From CAZWEZ01 sp964632795 (lineage in GTDB: Bacteria > Pseudomonadota > Alphaproteobacteria > Rhodospirillales > 2-02-FULL-58-16), in assembly GCA_964632795.1 (NCBI GenBank), contig CAZWEZ010000013.1, positions 1 through 50,324 of the forward strand: a DNA stretch of 50,324 bases, read 5' to 3'. Positions 25,799 through 33,996 of the stretch are shown here, piece by piece. The position numbers and the translations under genes are program-made. Each line of letters opens with the position of its first letter. The stretch's first letter is position 1. The notes below the pieces were generated by a model that was not told the origin of the DNA, did not search any database, and was given only the letters and a program-made list of their open reading frames with translations.

Positions 25799-27313
25799 AT
25801 GACGCCGATCAAGGTCCTGATTGCCGCCATGGGCGGCGAGGGCGGCGGGACGTTGACCGGCTGGATCGTCAACGCCGCGCGTACGCGGGACCTGCCGGTG
25901 CAGGCGACGTCGGTCCCGGGAGTCGCCCAGCGCTCGGGCGCCACCACCTATTACATCGAGATTCTCCCCACCCCCTATTCGAAGCTGAACGGCCGCCGGC
26001 CGGTCTTCGACCTCTATCCGACGCCCGGCGATATCGACCTGATGGTGGCCAGCGAGCTGCTCGAAGCCGGCCGCGCCATCAAGCGAGGCTTCGTCAGCCC
26101 GGACAAGACCACGCTTGTCGCCTCGACCCACCGGGTCTATTCGCTGGCCGAGAAGATGGAGATGGGAGACGGCCGCTACGGGGGCCAGGCGGTGTTCGGG
26201 GCGGCCGGGAAAATGGCCAGGCAGGCGATCCTGTTCAACATGGAGCGCGTCGCGCTCGAGGCGGGCAGCGCCACCAACTCGGTGATCCTCGGCGCCATGG
26301 CCGCAACCGGGGTCCTGCCGGTCGAACCGGCGGCCCTCGAAGAGGGGATCGTGCGGGAGGACAAGGCGGTCGAGGCCAACCTGGCGGGTTTCGCCGCCGG
26401 CATGGCCTCCGCCGGGAGTGCCTTCGCCGAGGCCCCGCGGCCGGCCGAGGCGCCCGAGCTCGAGGGTCGGGCCAAGGCGCTGGCGGCGCGCATCGAGGGC
26501 GATTATGCAAGCGAGGTCCAGCCGCTGGTGCTCGCCGCCGCCGAACGCTGCCTCGACTTTCAGGACGCCGCCTACGCCGGCCTTTTCCTCGACCGTCTCG
26601 ACACCGTGCGCGGGCTCGCGGGCGCCGACGCCGATCTGGTCCGCGAAACCGCGCGCTTTCTCGGCCTGTTCATGGCCTACGAGGACATGCCCCGCGTCGC
26701 CCAGTTGAAGTCGCGCCCTTCGCGCTTCGAGCGCCTCCGGCGCGAGGTCGGCGCCGGTCCGGACCAGGTCGTCCGCGTCACCGAGTTCCTCAAGCCCGGA
26801 CCCGAGGAGTTGGCGCACCTCCTGCCACCCTTCATCGGCCGCCCGGTGGCCCGCTGGGCGCGCGCCAACCCGGCCAGGGCGCGCCGGTTCCATCTCGCCA
26901 TGGAAATGCGGACCGACACCGTCCTCGGCTACGCGCGGCTGCGCGCGATGGCGGCATTGAGGCGTTTTCGGCGTCTCGGCCACCGCTTCGGCGAGGAGCA
27001 GGGAGCGATCGAACGCTGGCTGGAGCTGGTCCGCCGGGCGCTCGGGATCGACCCGGCGTTGGCCCGCGAGGTGGTCGCCTGCGGGCGTCTGATCAAAGGC
27101 TACGGCGATACCCACAAGCGCGGCGCCGACAACTTCGCGCGGATCACGGAGACGTTGATAGAGCCGGCGATCGACGGCGCGCCGGTCACCGCCGATGACC
27201 TGGCCAGGGCGCGCCGGGCGGCCCTCGCCGACCCGCGATGCGAAGCACTCGAGAGCGCCCTCGCGGAGATCACGGGCGCCGGCGTCGGGGCCGTCGAGAA
27301 TAAATCAACGTAA
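25799..27313 (+). CDS. iorB: Indolepyruvate-type oxidoreductase beta subunit with long C-terminal domain
   Basis: Residues about 1-190 form the gamma-type domain of 2-oxoacid oxidoreductases (AMGGEGGGTLTGWIVNAA, PGVAQRSGATTYYIEI), which completes the CoA-acylating enzyme with IorA. Archaeal IorB stops near 200 residues. Here about 300 residues follow, helical and charged, ending in RLIKGYGDTHKRGADNF, like the DUF6537 domain found in proteobacterial large IorB proteins. This suggests the proteobacterial NAD/ferredoxin-type branch. It is three bases from iorA and 53 bases from the first ABC substrate-binding gene. Confidence 0.87.
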   Translation: MTPIKVLIAAMGGEGGGTLTGWIVNAARTRDLPVQATSVPGVAQRSGATTYYIEILPTPYSKLNGRRPVFDLYPTPGDIDLMVASELLEAGRAIKRGFVSPDKTTLVASTHRVYSLAEKMEMGDGRYGGQAVFGAAGKMARQAILFNMERVALEAGSATNSVILGAMAATGVLPVEPAALEEGIVREDKAVEANLAGFAAGMASAGSAFAEAPRPAEAPELEGRAKALAARIEGDYASEVQPLVLAAAERCLDFQDAAYAGLFLDRLDTVRGLAGADADLVRETARFLGLFMAYEDMPRVAQLKSRPSRFERLRREVGAGPDQVVRVTEFLKPGPEELAHLLPPFIGRPVARWARANPARARRFHLAMEMRTDTVLGYARLRAMAALRRFRRLGHRFGEEQGAIERWLELVRRALGIDPALAREVVACGRLIKGYGDTHKRGADNFARITETLIEPAIDGAPVTADDLARARRAALADPRCEALESALAEITGAGVGAVENKST

Positions 27314-27366
27314 TGACAATACGAACGACCCAGTGCTAACATCAACCATCTCACAGGGAGAGCATC

Positions 27367-28959
27367 ATGAAAAAAGGTACCTTCGATCCGATCGTCAGCG
27401 ATTTATTGGCGAAGACCAAAACTCGCCGCCAATTCATCACCCAGGCAAGCTTGCTGGGCATCGGCGCGGTCGCCGCGTCGAACATGTTCACAGCCTCGAA
27501 AGCATGGGCGGCGACGGCCAAGAAAGGCGGGACTCTCAACCTGGCGTCGAGCACCGGTGGGATCGGCGACCAGCTCGATCCGGTGAAATACTACGCCACC
27601 AACGACTACATGCGGGGATTCCAGATCTATAGCCCGCTCACTGCGGTGGGCCGCGATTCCCAGGCGCTTCCCGCCCTCGCGACGTCATGGGAGCCCAATT
27701 CGGACGCCTCCGAATGGACCTTCCAACTCAGGAAGGGCGTCACGTGGAGTGACGGCAAGCCGTTCACGGTCAAGGACGTCATCTATTCGCTGCAGCGCCA
27801 TTTGGCCGAGGGCTCGGAATCTCCGGCCAAGCCGATGATCGAGCAGGTGACCGAGATGAAGGCGGACGGCGATCACGTGGTGCACATGAAGTTGGCGTCG
27901 CCGAACGTCGATACGCCGATCCTGTTCACCCAACCCAGGTTGCAGATCACCCAGGAGGGAGAAGAGGAATTCAAGAACCCGGCGACCATCGGGCCGTTCC
28001 TGTTGAAGGAGTTCAAACCCGGCATCAAGACCGTCCTGACCCGCAACGAAGGCTATTGGGGCGATGTCCCGCATCTGGATACCCTCGTGATTTCGATCAT
28101 TCTGGATTCCACGGCCCGCATGAACGCCTTGATGGCGGGCAAGATCGACATTGTCGACAGGGTGGACAACAGGCTGATCGAGCTCTTGAACAAGACCCCG
28201 GGTGTCGAGTTGGTTTCCTCGAAATCGGCGAGGCATACCAATCTGGCGATGATGCTCGATCGTCCGCCGACCGACAACAACGACCTCAGGATGGCGATCA
28301 AGTACCTGATCCCACGCGAGAAGATCGTCAGCAATGTCCTGAAAGGGTACGGTCAGATCAGCAACGACCACCAGGTGCCGCCCTTCGATCCGCTGTATTG
28401 CACCGACATCCCACAACGGCAATACGATCCGGACAAGGCGAAGTTCCATCTCAAGAAAGCCGGCATGGAGGGCTTGACGATCCAGTTGCACACCTCCGAT
28501 CAAGCGACGCAGGGCTCGGAAGCCATTGCCTTGCTGTGCCAGGAAGCGGCGAAACCCGCGGGTCTCAACTACGACGTCGTCAAGGTTCCGCCGGGATCGT
28601 ATTGGCAGACGGCCTGGATGCAGCAGCCGTTGATCGTTTCCGGATGGGATCCCCGGCCGACCGCGGACCTGATGCTGACCCTGGCCTGCAAGTCCGGTGG
28701 CTCGTGGAACGAAACCAGGTGGGCCAACGAACGGTTCGACGAGCTTCTGGTGGGCGCGCGCGGCGAGCTCAATGCGGCCCGGCGTAAGGAGATGTACTGC
28801 GAAATGCAGGTCCTGCTCCACGATCAAGGCGGTGTCGGCCTGATGGCCTTTACCGACTTCATCGATGGGCGCCGCAGCAACGTCAAGGGCTTCGAGCCCC
28901 ATTCCAGCGGCATGGCGCGATACGCGTTCTTCGGCACCGAGCTGTGGCTGGATAGCTGA
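27367..28959 (+). CDS. ABC importer 1 substrate-binding protein (SBP_bac_5)
   Basis: This is a periplasmic ligand receptor for a peptide/opine/nickel-class importer. The 530-residue product has a twin-arginine signal (Arg20-Arg21 in TRRQFITQASLLG, cleavage near AWAA, 48), then a family-5 solute-binding fold with PALATSWEPN, WTFQLRKGVTWSDGKPF, IGPFLLKEF and LPQRQYDPDKAKFHLKKAG-like segments near 355-370. The folded, Tat-exported form is typical of alphaproteobacterial members. AGGGAG precedes the start. The ligand is unknown; aromatic or peptide substrates fit the neighbours but are inference. A 13-bp hairpin separates it from its permease. Confidence 0.9.
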   Translation: MKKGTFDPIVSDLLAKTKTRRQFITQASLLGIGAVAASNMFTASKAWAATAKKGGTLNLASSTGGIGDQLDPVKYYATNDYMRGFQIYSPLTAVGRDSQALPALATSWEPNSDASEWTFQLRKGVTWSDGKPFTVKDVIYSLQRHLAEGSESPAKPMIEQVTEMKADGDHVVHMKLASPNVDTPILFTQPRLQITQEGEEEFKNPATIGPFLLKEFKPGIKTVLTRNEGYWGDVPHLDTLVISIILDSTARMNALMAGKIDIVDRVDNRLIELLNKTPGVELVSSKSARHTNLAMMLDRPPTDNNDLRMAIKYLIPREKIVSNVLKGYGQISNDHQVPPFDPLYCTDIPQRQYDPDKAKFHLKKAGMEGLTIQLHTSDQATQGSEAIALLCQEAAKPAGLNYDVVKVPPGSYWQTAWMQQPLIVSGWDPRPTADLMLTLACKSGGSWNETRWANERFDELLVGARGELNAARRKEMYCEMQVLLHDQGGVGLMAFTDFIDGRRSNVKGFEPHSSGMARYAFFGTELWLDS

Positions 28960-28980
28960 TAGCGGGATCGACGATCGTAG

Positions 28981-29019
28981 TCCGGAGCCGGTGTGGAACC
29001 TGTTCGCACCGGCTCCGGA
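28981..29019 (+). other. Perfect 13-bp stem-loop between SBP and permease
   Basis: TCCGGAGCCGGTG (28981-28993) pairs fully with CACCGGCTCCGGA (29007-29019) across a 13-base loop, with no T-run after it. It lies 21 bases past the binding-protein stop. Such intercistronic hairpins commonly stabilise the upstream message, giving more binding protein than permease. Confidence 0.75.
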
Positions 29020-29111
29020 ACCACCAGTCCGACCGAAATGCCTTGCGATGACCTCGTCGCTACAGCCGGGGAGTTGAGCCCATACTAGCGCTTCTGGCCC
29101 GTCGTCTGGTT

Positions 29112-30029
29112 ATGGGGGCCATGGTCATGACCGTGGTCTCGGTGATGGTGTTCGCGGCAACCGAGGTGCTGCCCGGAGACGTCGCCAGGGCGGTGCTCGG
29201 CCAGGGGGTCACCGAAGAAGGCCTGGCCAGCATCCGCGAGCGTCTCGGTCTCGACCGCCCCGCGTATGTCCGATATTTCGAATGGGTCGGACAGATGATC
29301 ACCGGCGATCTGGGCGTCTCGTTGGCGACGGGTTACGAGATTTCGGCGCTGATCGACGAGAGGTTCTGGAATACATTGTGGCTTGCCGCTTACGCGGCGC
29401 TGTTTTCGGTACCCTTGTCGATCGTTCTCGGGCTGATATCCGCGATCTGGGCGGAAACCCTTCTCGATCGGGGTATTTCCATCAGCACGCTTTGCTTCAT
29501 CTCGGTGCCGGAGTTCTTTTCCGCGGCGCTTCTGGTGTACTTCTTCGCCGTCAAATTCCGGTGGTTTCCATCCCTGGCCTACGTCGAGCCCGATGCGAGT
29601 TTCGGAGAAAAGCTCGAGGCCCTGGCCTTGCCGATCATGACCCTGGCTTTCGCCGTCGTCGCGCACATGACGCGAATGACACGGGTGGCGGTGATCAACG
29701 TCTTGTCCTCGCCCTACATCGAGCAGGCGATCCTCAAGGGGGCGTCGCGTTTGCGCATCATCCTGTGCCACGCCTTACCCAATGCGCTGGCTCCCATCAT
29801 CAATGTCATCGCCCTCAATCTCGCTTACCTGATCAGCGGCGTGATCATCGTCGAAACGGTGTTCAACTATCCCGGCCTGGCGCAATTGATGGTCGAAGGT
29901 GTCGGCTACCGCGATTTTCCCGTCGTCCAGGCGGTGGGGATGGTCTTCTGTGCGACCTACGTCGGCCTGAACCTGCTGGCCGATGTGCTGGTCATACTCA
30001 CCAACCCCCGTCTCAGGCATCCCAGATGA
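29112..30029 (+). CDS. ABC importer 1 permease, DppB type
   Basis: Inner-membrane channel subunit with six helices and the EAA-type coupling loop (EQAILKGASRLRIILCHALPN) facing the ATPase. From ATG 29112 the product is 305 residues and begins inside the first helix. The homologous frame continues upstream as ILALLARRLV, matching the start of the second importer's permease (LFVIIMKRLA). The only start-like codon there is ATA 29082, eight bases after GGGGAG. So the true start may be a non-standard ATA, or a start lost by mutation. The stop overlaps the next permease (ATGA). Confidence 0.85.
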   Translation: MGAMVMTVVSVMVFAATEVLPGDVARAVLGQGVTEEGLASIRERLGLDRPAYVRYFEWVGQMITGDLGVSLATGYEISALIDERFWNTLWLAAYAALFSVPLSIVLGLISAIWAETLLDRGISISTLCFISVPEFFSAALLVYFFAVKFRWFPSLAYVEPDASFGEKLEALALPIMTLAFAVVAHMTRMTRVAVINVLSSPYIEQAILKGASRLRIILCHALPNALAPIINVIALNLAYLISGVIIVETVFNYPGLAQLMVEGVGYRDFPVVQAVGMVFCATYVGLNLLADVLVILTNPRLRHPR

Positions 30030-30919
30030 GTGCCGAAACCATTACCGCCGGCAAAGACAATGGGGACGGGAGCGAGTCCGGATCGTTCCTGAGTCGGCTT
30101 CATATGACCCCTTCGGGCTGGGCCGGAGCCGGCATCATCGTCTTTTGGTCCTTCATCGCCCTGTTCGGACCTTTGATGGCGCCCCATCTGGAGTCCGATA
30201 TCATCACCGACGTGAGCTTCGCCTCGATGGACGAGTTCGGCCTGCTTGGCGGCGATTACCTCGGACGCGACGTGTTTTCACGGCTTCTTTACGGCGCCCG
30301 AATGACCATGGGTTTGGCGTTGATCGCCTCGATGATCTCCTTTTCCCTCGGTATCACGTTGGGGTTCACCGCGGCCACGCTTGGTGGGATGGTGGACAAC
30401 GTGATGAGCCGCATCAACGACGCTTTGATGGCCTTTCCACCGATCATCCTGGGCTTGTTGGTCATCGCGGCGCTGGGGACGTCGTTGCCGATCCTGGTGC
30501 TGACGGTGGCCGGCATCGATTCGACGCGGGTCTTCCGGTTGTCGCGGGCGCTGGCCATGGACGTCTCGGTGATGGATTTCGTCGATGCCGCGCGGGCCCG
30601 CAATGAAAGCGTCCTTTGGATTACGCTCCGCGAAATACTCCCCAATACCATTGCCCCGCTGGCGGCCGAATTCGGCATCCGCTTCACCTATACGATCCTG
30701 TTCATCAGCGCCCTCAGTTTCCTGGGGCTCGGCGTTCAACCCCCGACGGCGGATTTGGGGGTGATGGTGAAAGAGAACCTGCAGGGTCTGTTCTTCGGCT
30801 CTCCCGCGGCGCTGCTGCCGGCGGCGGCGGTGGCTTCGATGACCGTCGGCGTCAACCTGTTCATCGACTGGTTCCTCAATCGCCTCGGCGGCAAGGTTTC
30901 CGAAGAGATCATGAAATGA
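30026..30919 (+). CDS. ABC importer 1 permease, DppC type
   Basis: Second channel subunit, 297 residues. A hydrophilic N-terminal tail (about 1-35) precedes the first helix (AGAGIIVFWSFIALFGPLM). The typical DppC signature LGGDYLGRDVFSRLLYGAR follows, then five more helices and the coupling loop DAARARNESVLWITLREIL with LPNTIAPLAAEFG. It overlaps the upstream permease stop by four bases, and its own stop overlaps the ATPase ATG, so all three are translated in a chain. Confidence 0.9.
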   Translation: MSAETITAGKDNGDGSESGSFLSRLHMTPSGWAGAGIIVFWSFIALFGPLMAPHLESDIITDVSFASMDEFGLLGGDYLGRDVFSRLLYGARMTMGLALIASMISFSLGITLGFTAATLGGMVDNVMSRINDALMAFPPIILGLLVIAALGTSLPILVLTVAGIDSTRVFRLSRALAMDVSVMDFVDAARARNESVLWITLREILPNTIAPLAAEFGIRFTYTILFISALSFLGLGVQPPTADLGVMVKENLQGLFFGSPAALLPAAAVASMTVGVNLFIDWFLNRLGGKVSEEIMK

Positions 30920-32757
30920 ACCACCCGCCACAGCCCCAACCGACCCCGCTCCTGCGGATCGAGGACCTGTGGGTTGAAGGTCGTCCCCCGGGGGGGCGGT
31001 ACGTGCCGATCCTCAAAGGCGTCAGCGTCTCGGTTAATCGCGGGGAGGTCCTGGCCCTGATCGGCGAGTCGGGCTCGGGCAAATCGACGGTCGCATTGGC
31101 GGCGATGGGTTACGCGAGACCGGGCTGCCGGATCGCCTCCGGGCGGGTCCTCCTCGAAGAAACCGATGTCCTGACCCTCCCCACGGCGAGGAAACGGGAC
31201 TTTCGCGGCAATCGAATCGCCTACGTGGCGCAAAGCGCCGCGGCGGCGTTCAATCCCTCTTTGACGATCGGCTACCAGGTAACGGAATCGGCGCGAATCC
31301 ACAGACAGATCCCACTGGCCCAAGCGCGCCGACGGGCGATCGAAACCTTCCGCCAGCTCCACCTGCCGGGCCCCGAACAAATGGGAAAAAGGTATCCCCA
31401 TCAAGTGAGCGGCGGTCAACTGCAACGGCTGATGGCGGCGATGGCGATGTCGTCGGGCCCGGAACTGTTGATTTTCGACGAACCAACCACGGCGCTCGAC
31501 GTGACGACCCAGATCGAAGTGCTGAGGGCGTTCAAGGACGTCATCGCCCAACAAAACACGGCGGCGATCTTCGTCGCCCATGATTTGGCGGTGGTGGTCC
31601 AGATCGCCGATCGCATCGTCGTCATGCGCGACGGCGAAGTCGTCGAGCGGGGCCAAACCGAGGATATCCTTCATCGGCCCCGGCATGAGTATACCAAGGA
31701 GTTGATGGCCGCCGTGCGCCCACCGCCCAGCTCGGGGGCGGCGGGTACAGAGGGGATCGACAGAACAAGCGAGACCGAAGATCGGGCCGTGCTGGAAGTC
31801 AGGAACCTCACCGCCGGATACGGCCGGGTTCTCAAACTGGCCGTCCTGCAAGACGTCAACATATCCATCGAGCGTGGCGAGGTGGTGGGGATCATCGGCG
31901 AGTCCGGGTGCGGAAAGAGCACCCTGGCGAGGGTCATGGCCGGCCTGTTGCCGCAGATGTCGGGTGAAATACTTGTCGACGGCAAGGAGATCCCCGCCGC
32001 CGCGTCGAAGCGCAGAAAAACCGACCTGCAACGGATTCAGATCGTCTTCCAGATGCCCGATGTCGCGGTCAATCCGATGCACAGGGTGCGCGATATCATC
32101 GGCCGTCCCCTACAGCTTTTCCTTGGAATGTCGGCCCGGCAGCGCAAGGCGCGGGTCGGCGAACTGCTGGAAATGGTCGAGTTGCCGGCGGAATTCGAAT
32201 CGCGGTTTCCCCACGAGCTTTCCGGTGGCCAGAAGCAACGCGTCAACCTGGCCCGCGCCCTGGCCGCGGAGCCCGAAGTCATCCTCTGCGATGAAGTCAC
32301 CTCGTCGCTCGACACCATCGTCGGCGCCTCGATCATAAGGCTTCTGACACGGCTCCAGAAACAGTCCGGCGTCGCCTTTGCCTTCATCAGCCACGACCTG
32401 TCGACGGTGGCCTCGTTCGCCGATCGTATCGTCGTGCTCTACGCCGGTCGGGTGGTCGAGAAGGGGCCGCTGCAAAGTGTGCTGGCTCCGCCCTATCACC
32501 CCTACACCCGGCTGTTGTTGTCGTCGGTGCCGAAGTTGCGCACCGGATGGCTGGATGACGCCATGGCCACCCGGGAGGCGCAATCGGGCATCGCCGGCGC
32601 CGTCGAAACGTCGGACGTCGGCTGTCCGTTCGCCAACCGATGCCCGCTGGTCATCGACAAGGTCTGCAAAAACGAACGACCGCCGATTCGCACCTTGGCC
32701 CCGGGGCACGAAATCCAGTGCCACGAACAGTTGCTGGATGACCGGACGGGATATTAG
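30916..32757 (+). CDS. ABC importer 1 fused dual ATPase (DppD-DppF type)
   Basis: One 613-residue polypeptide carries both nucleotide-binding domains that power the importer. Domain 1 has Walker A GESGSGKST (50-58), signature SGGQLQR and Walker B LLIFDEPTTALD. Domain 2 has GESGCGKST (about 330), SGGQKQR and VILCDEVTSSLD. The C-terminal oligopeptide-ATPase extension holds the Cys motif CPFANRCPLVIDKVC, which in relatives of DppD binds a Fe-S cluster. The same fusion is found in the second importer, but there without the Cys extension. Confidence 0.9.
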   Translation: MNHPPQPQPTPLLRIEDLWVEGRPPGGRYVPILKGVSVSVNRGEVLALIGESGSGKSTVALAAMGYARPGCRIASGRVLLEETDVLTLPTARKRDFRGNRIAYVAQSAAAAFNPSLTIGYQVTESARIHRQIPLAQARRRAIETFRQLHLPGPEQMGKRYPHQVSGGQLQRLMAAMAMSSGPELLIFDEPTTALDVTTQIEVLRAFKDVIAQQNTAAIFVAHDLAVVVQIADRIVVMRDGEVVERGQTEDILHRPRHEYTKELMAAVRPPPSSGAAGTEGIDRTSETEDRAVLEVRNLTAGYGRVLKLAVLQDVNISIERGEVVGIIGESGCGKSTLARVMAGLLPQMSGEILVDGKEIPAAASKRRKTDLQRIQIVFQMPDVAVNPMHRVRDIIGRPLQLFLGMSARQRKARVGELLEMVELPAEFESRFPHELSGGQKQRVNLARALAAEPEVILCDEVTSSLDTIVGASIIRLLTRLQKQSGVAFAFISHDLSTVASFADRIVVLYAGRVVEKGPLQSVLAPPYHPYTRLLLSSVPKLRTGWLDDAMATREAQSGIAGAVETSDVGCPFANRCPLVIDKVCKNERPPIRTLAPGHEIQCHEQLLDDRTGY

Positions 32758-32932
32758 GGCGGATTCCCCGGATGAATTGCCAATTTGGCGATGTGCCTGG
32801 CCTGATCGAAGTGGCCGGCCGTCCGGGAGGCTATCCGGCGCTCGGGCCGCGGTCGAGGGAAACCATTCCAACGGCGATGCAGTTTGGCTATGGTCGCCAT
32901 GAATCTGAAGGTTTTCCGGGGAATATCGGCTG

Positions 32933-33586
32933 ATGGTCGGGTTGGTCATCTTCGACTGCGACGGGGTGCTGGTCGACAGCGAGGCGCTGGCCTGCGCGGT
33001 GGTGTCCGAGGTGCTGGCCGGCTACGGCCTGGCGCTGTCCCCGGAGGAGTGCATCGAACGCTTCACCGGGATCAGCAATGCCGACATGTTCGCCCGCATC
33101 GAGGCCGAATGGGGCCGCCCCCTGCCCGACGACTTCGAAGCCACCCTGATCGCCCGCGACGCCGAGGTCCTCGGCGACCGGCTGCGCCCGGTGGCCGGCG
33201 TCGCCGAGGCCCTGGCGCGGATCGCCGATCCGGTGTGCGTGGCCTCCTCGTCCGCCCTCGAGCGGACCCGGAATTCGCTGACCCTGACCGGCCTGATCGA
33301 TCGTTTCGAGCCCCACCTGTTCAGCGCCCGCCAGGTCGCCAACGGCAAGCCGGCCCCCGACCTGTTCCTGTTCGCCGGCCGCGCCATGGGCGTCGCCCCG
33401 GCCAGCAGCGTGGTCGTCGAGGACAGCACCGCAGGGGTCGGCGCCGGGTGCGCCGCCGGCATGCGGGTCCTCGCCTTCACCGGCGCCAGCCACTGCACCC
33501 CCGAAGACCCCGCCCGCCTCCGCGCCGCCGGCGCCGACACGGTTTTCGACGATATGAGCCAACTGCCGGGGCTGTTGGAGGGGTGA
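32933..33586 (+). CDS. HAD-superfamily hydrolase, beta-phosphoglucomutase-like
   Basis: A 217-residue phosphatase or phosphomutase of HAD subfamily IA. Motif I is FDCDGVLVDSE (nucleophile Asp8 and Asp10), motif II is ASSSALERT, motif III is the Lys of NGKPAPDLF, and motif IV is VVEDSTAGVGAG with the metal-binding Asp. A four-helix cap lies at about 18-85. The substrate is not readable. It follows the first importer by 175 bases, in which I see no other gene, and may be independently expressed. Its GC is high like its left neighbours and unlike the importer to its right. Confidence 0.87.
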   Translation: MVGLVIFDCDGVLVDSEALACAVVSEVLAGYGLALSPEECIERFTGISNADMFARIEAEWGRPLPDDFEATLIARDAEVLGDRLRPVAGVAEALARIADPVCVASSSALERTRNSLTLTGLIDRFEPHLFSARQVANGKPAPDLFLFAGRAMGVAPASSVVVEDSTAGVGAGCAAGMRVLAFTGASHCTPEDPARLRAAGADTVFDDMSQLPGLLEG

Positions 33587-33996
33587 TTCCCGATTAAACA
33601 ACGCCCACCCGATCTCTTGTCGGTGAAATAATTATTTATCTCGTTCGGACCATTGCTTGCCGTGGTGATGGGAAGAGAGTAATACGGACCGCCTCGCGTG
33701 AAATAAATGTTACGCGAACCCAACTTTTTTTCAAGTTTACACCAGTATCCGCGCTGGGTATTTATTATCATCTGTTGAATATCGGTTGATCGGAAAACGC
33801 TCTAGACCGGCGCAGGCCGTGCGCGAATTCCGTGGCGTTGCGCTGATAGGCCTCGGCTAATTGACATTCGATCAGGCTTGGTTAAAGTATCGAGCATGGG
33901 AGAAACCACCGTGATGAACTAACGCTTTTTTACGTCCACACACTATCAAGGCAGACAATCCAAAAAACAACTACTGTGACTTGGGAGGTCAATATC
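33587..33996. other. Long leader region of second ABC importer
   Basis: This 410-base gap contains a perfect 12-bp AT palindrome AAATAATTATTT (33627-33638), element copy 3 (33705-33741) and then about 255 bases of leader before the binding-protein ATG. Within the leader an eight-codon ORF (MGETTVMN) starts near 33896; it has no proven role. No larger gene or recognisable riboswitch is visible. Confidence 0.6.
33705..33741 (+). promoter_or_regulatory. Bipartite element, copy 3 (second ABC importer)
   Basis: AAATGTTACG (33705-33714), 18 bp, CAAGTTTAC (33733-33741). It shares both blocks with copy 2, 16 kb away, although the surrounding sequence is unrelated, which argues for a functional operator. 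Confidence 0.7.

Noticed and set aside
33742..33996. Possible riboswitch or leader peptide before importer 2
   Set aside because: Only short stems and an eight-codon frame without a clear ribosome binding site; no known aptamer features.
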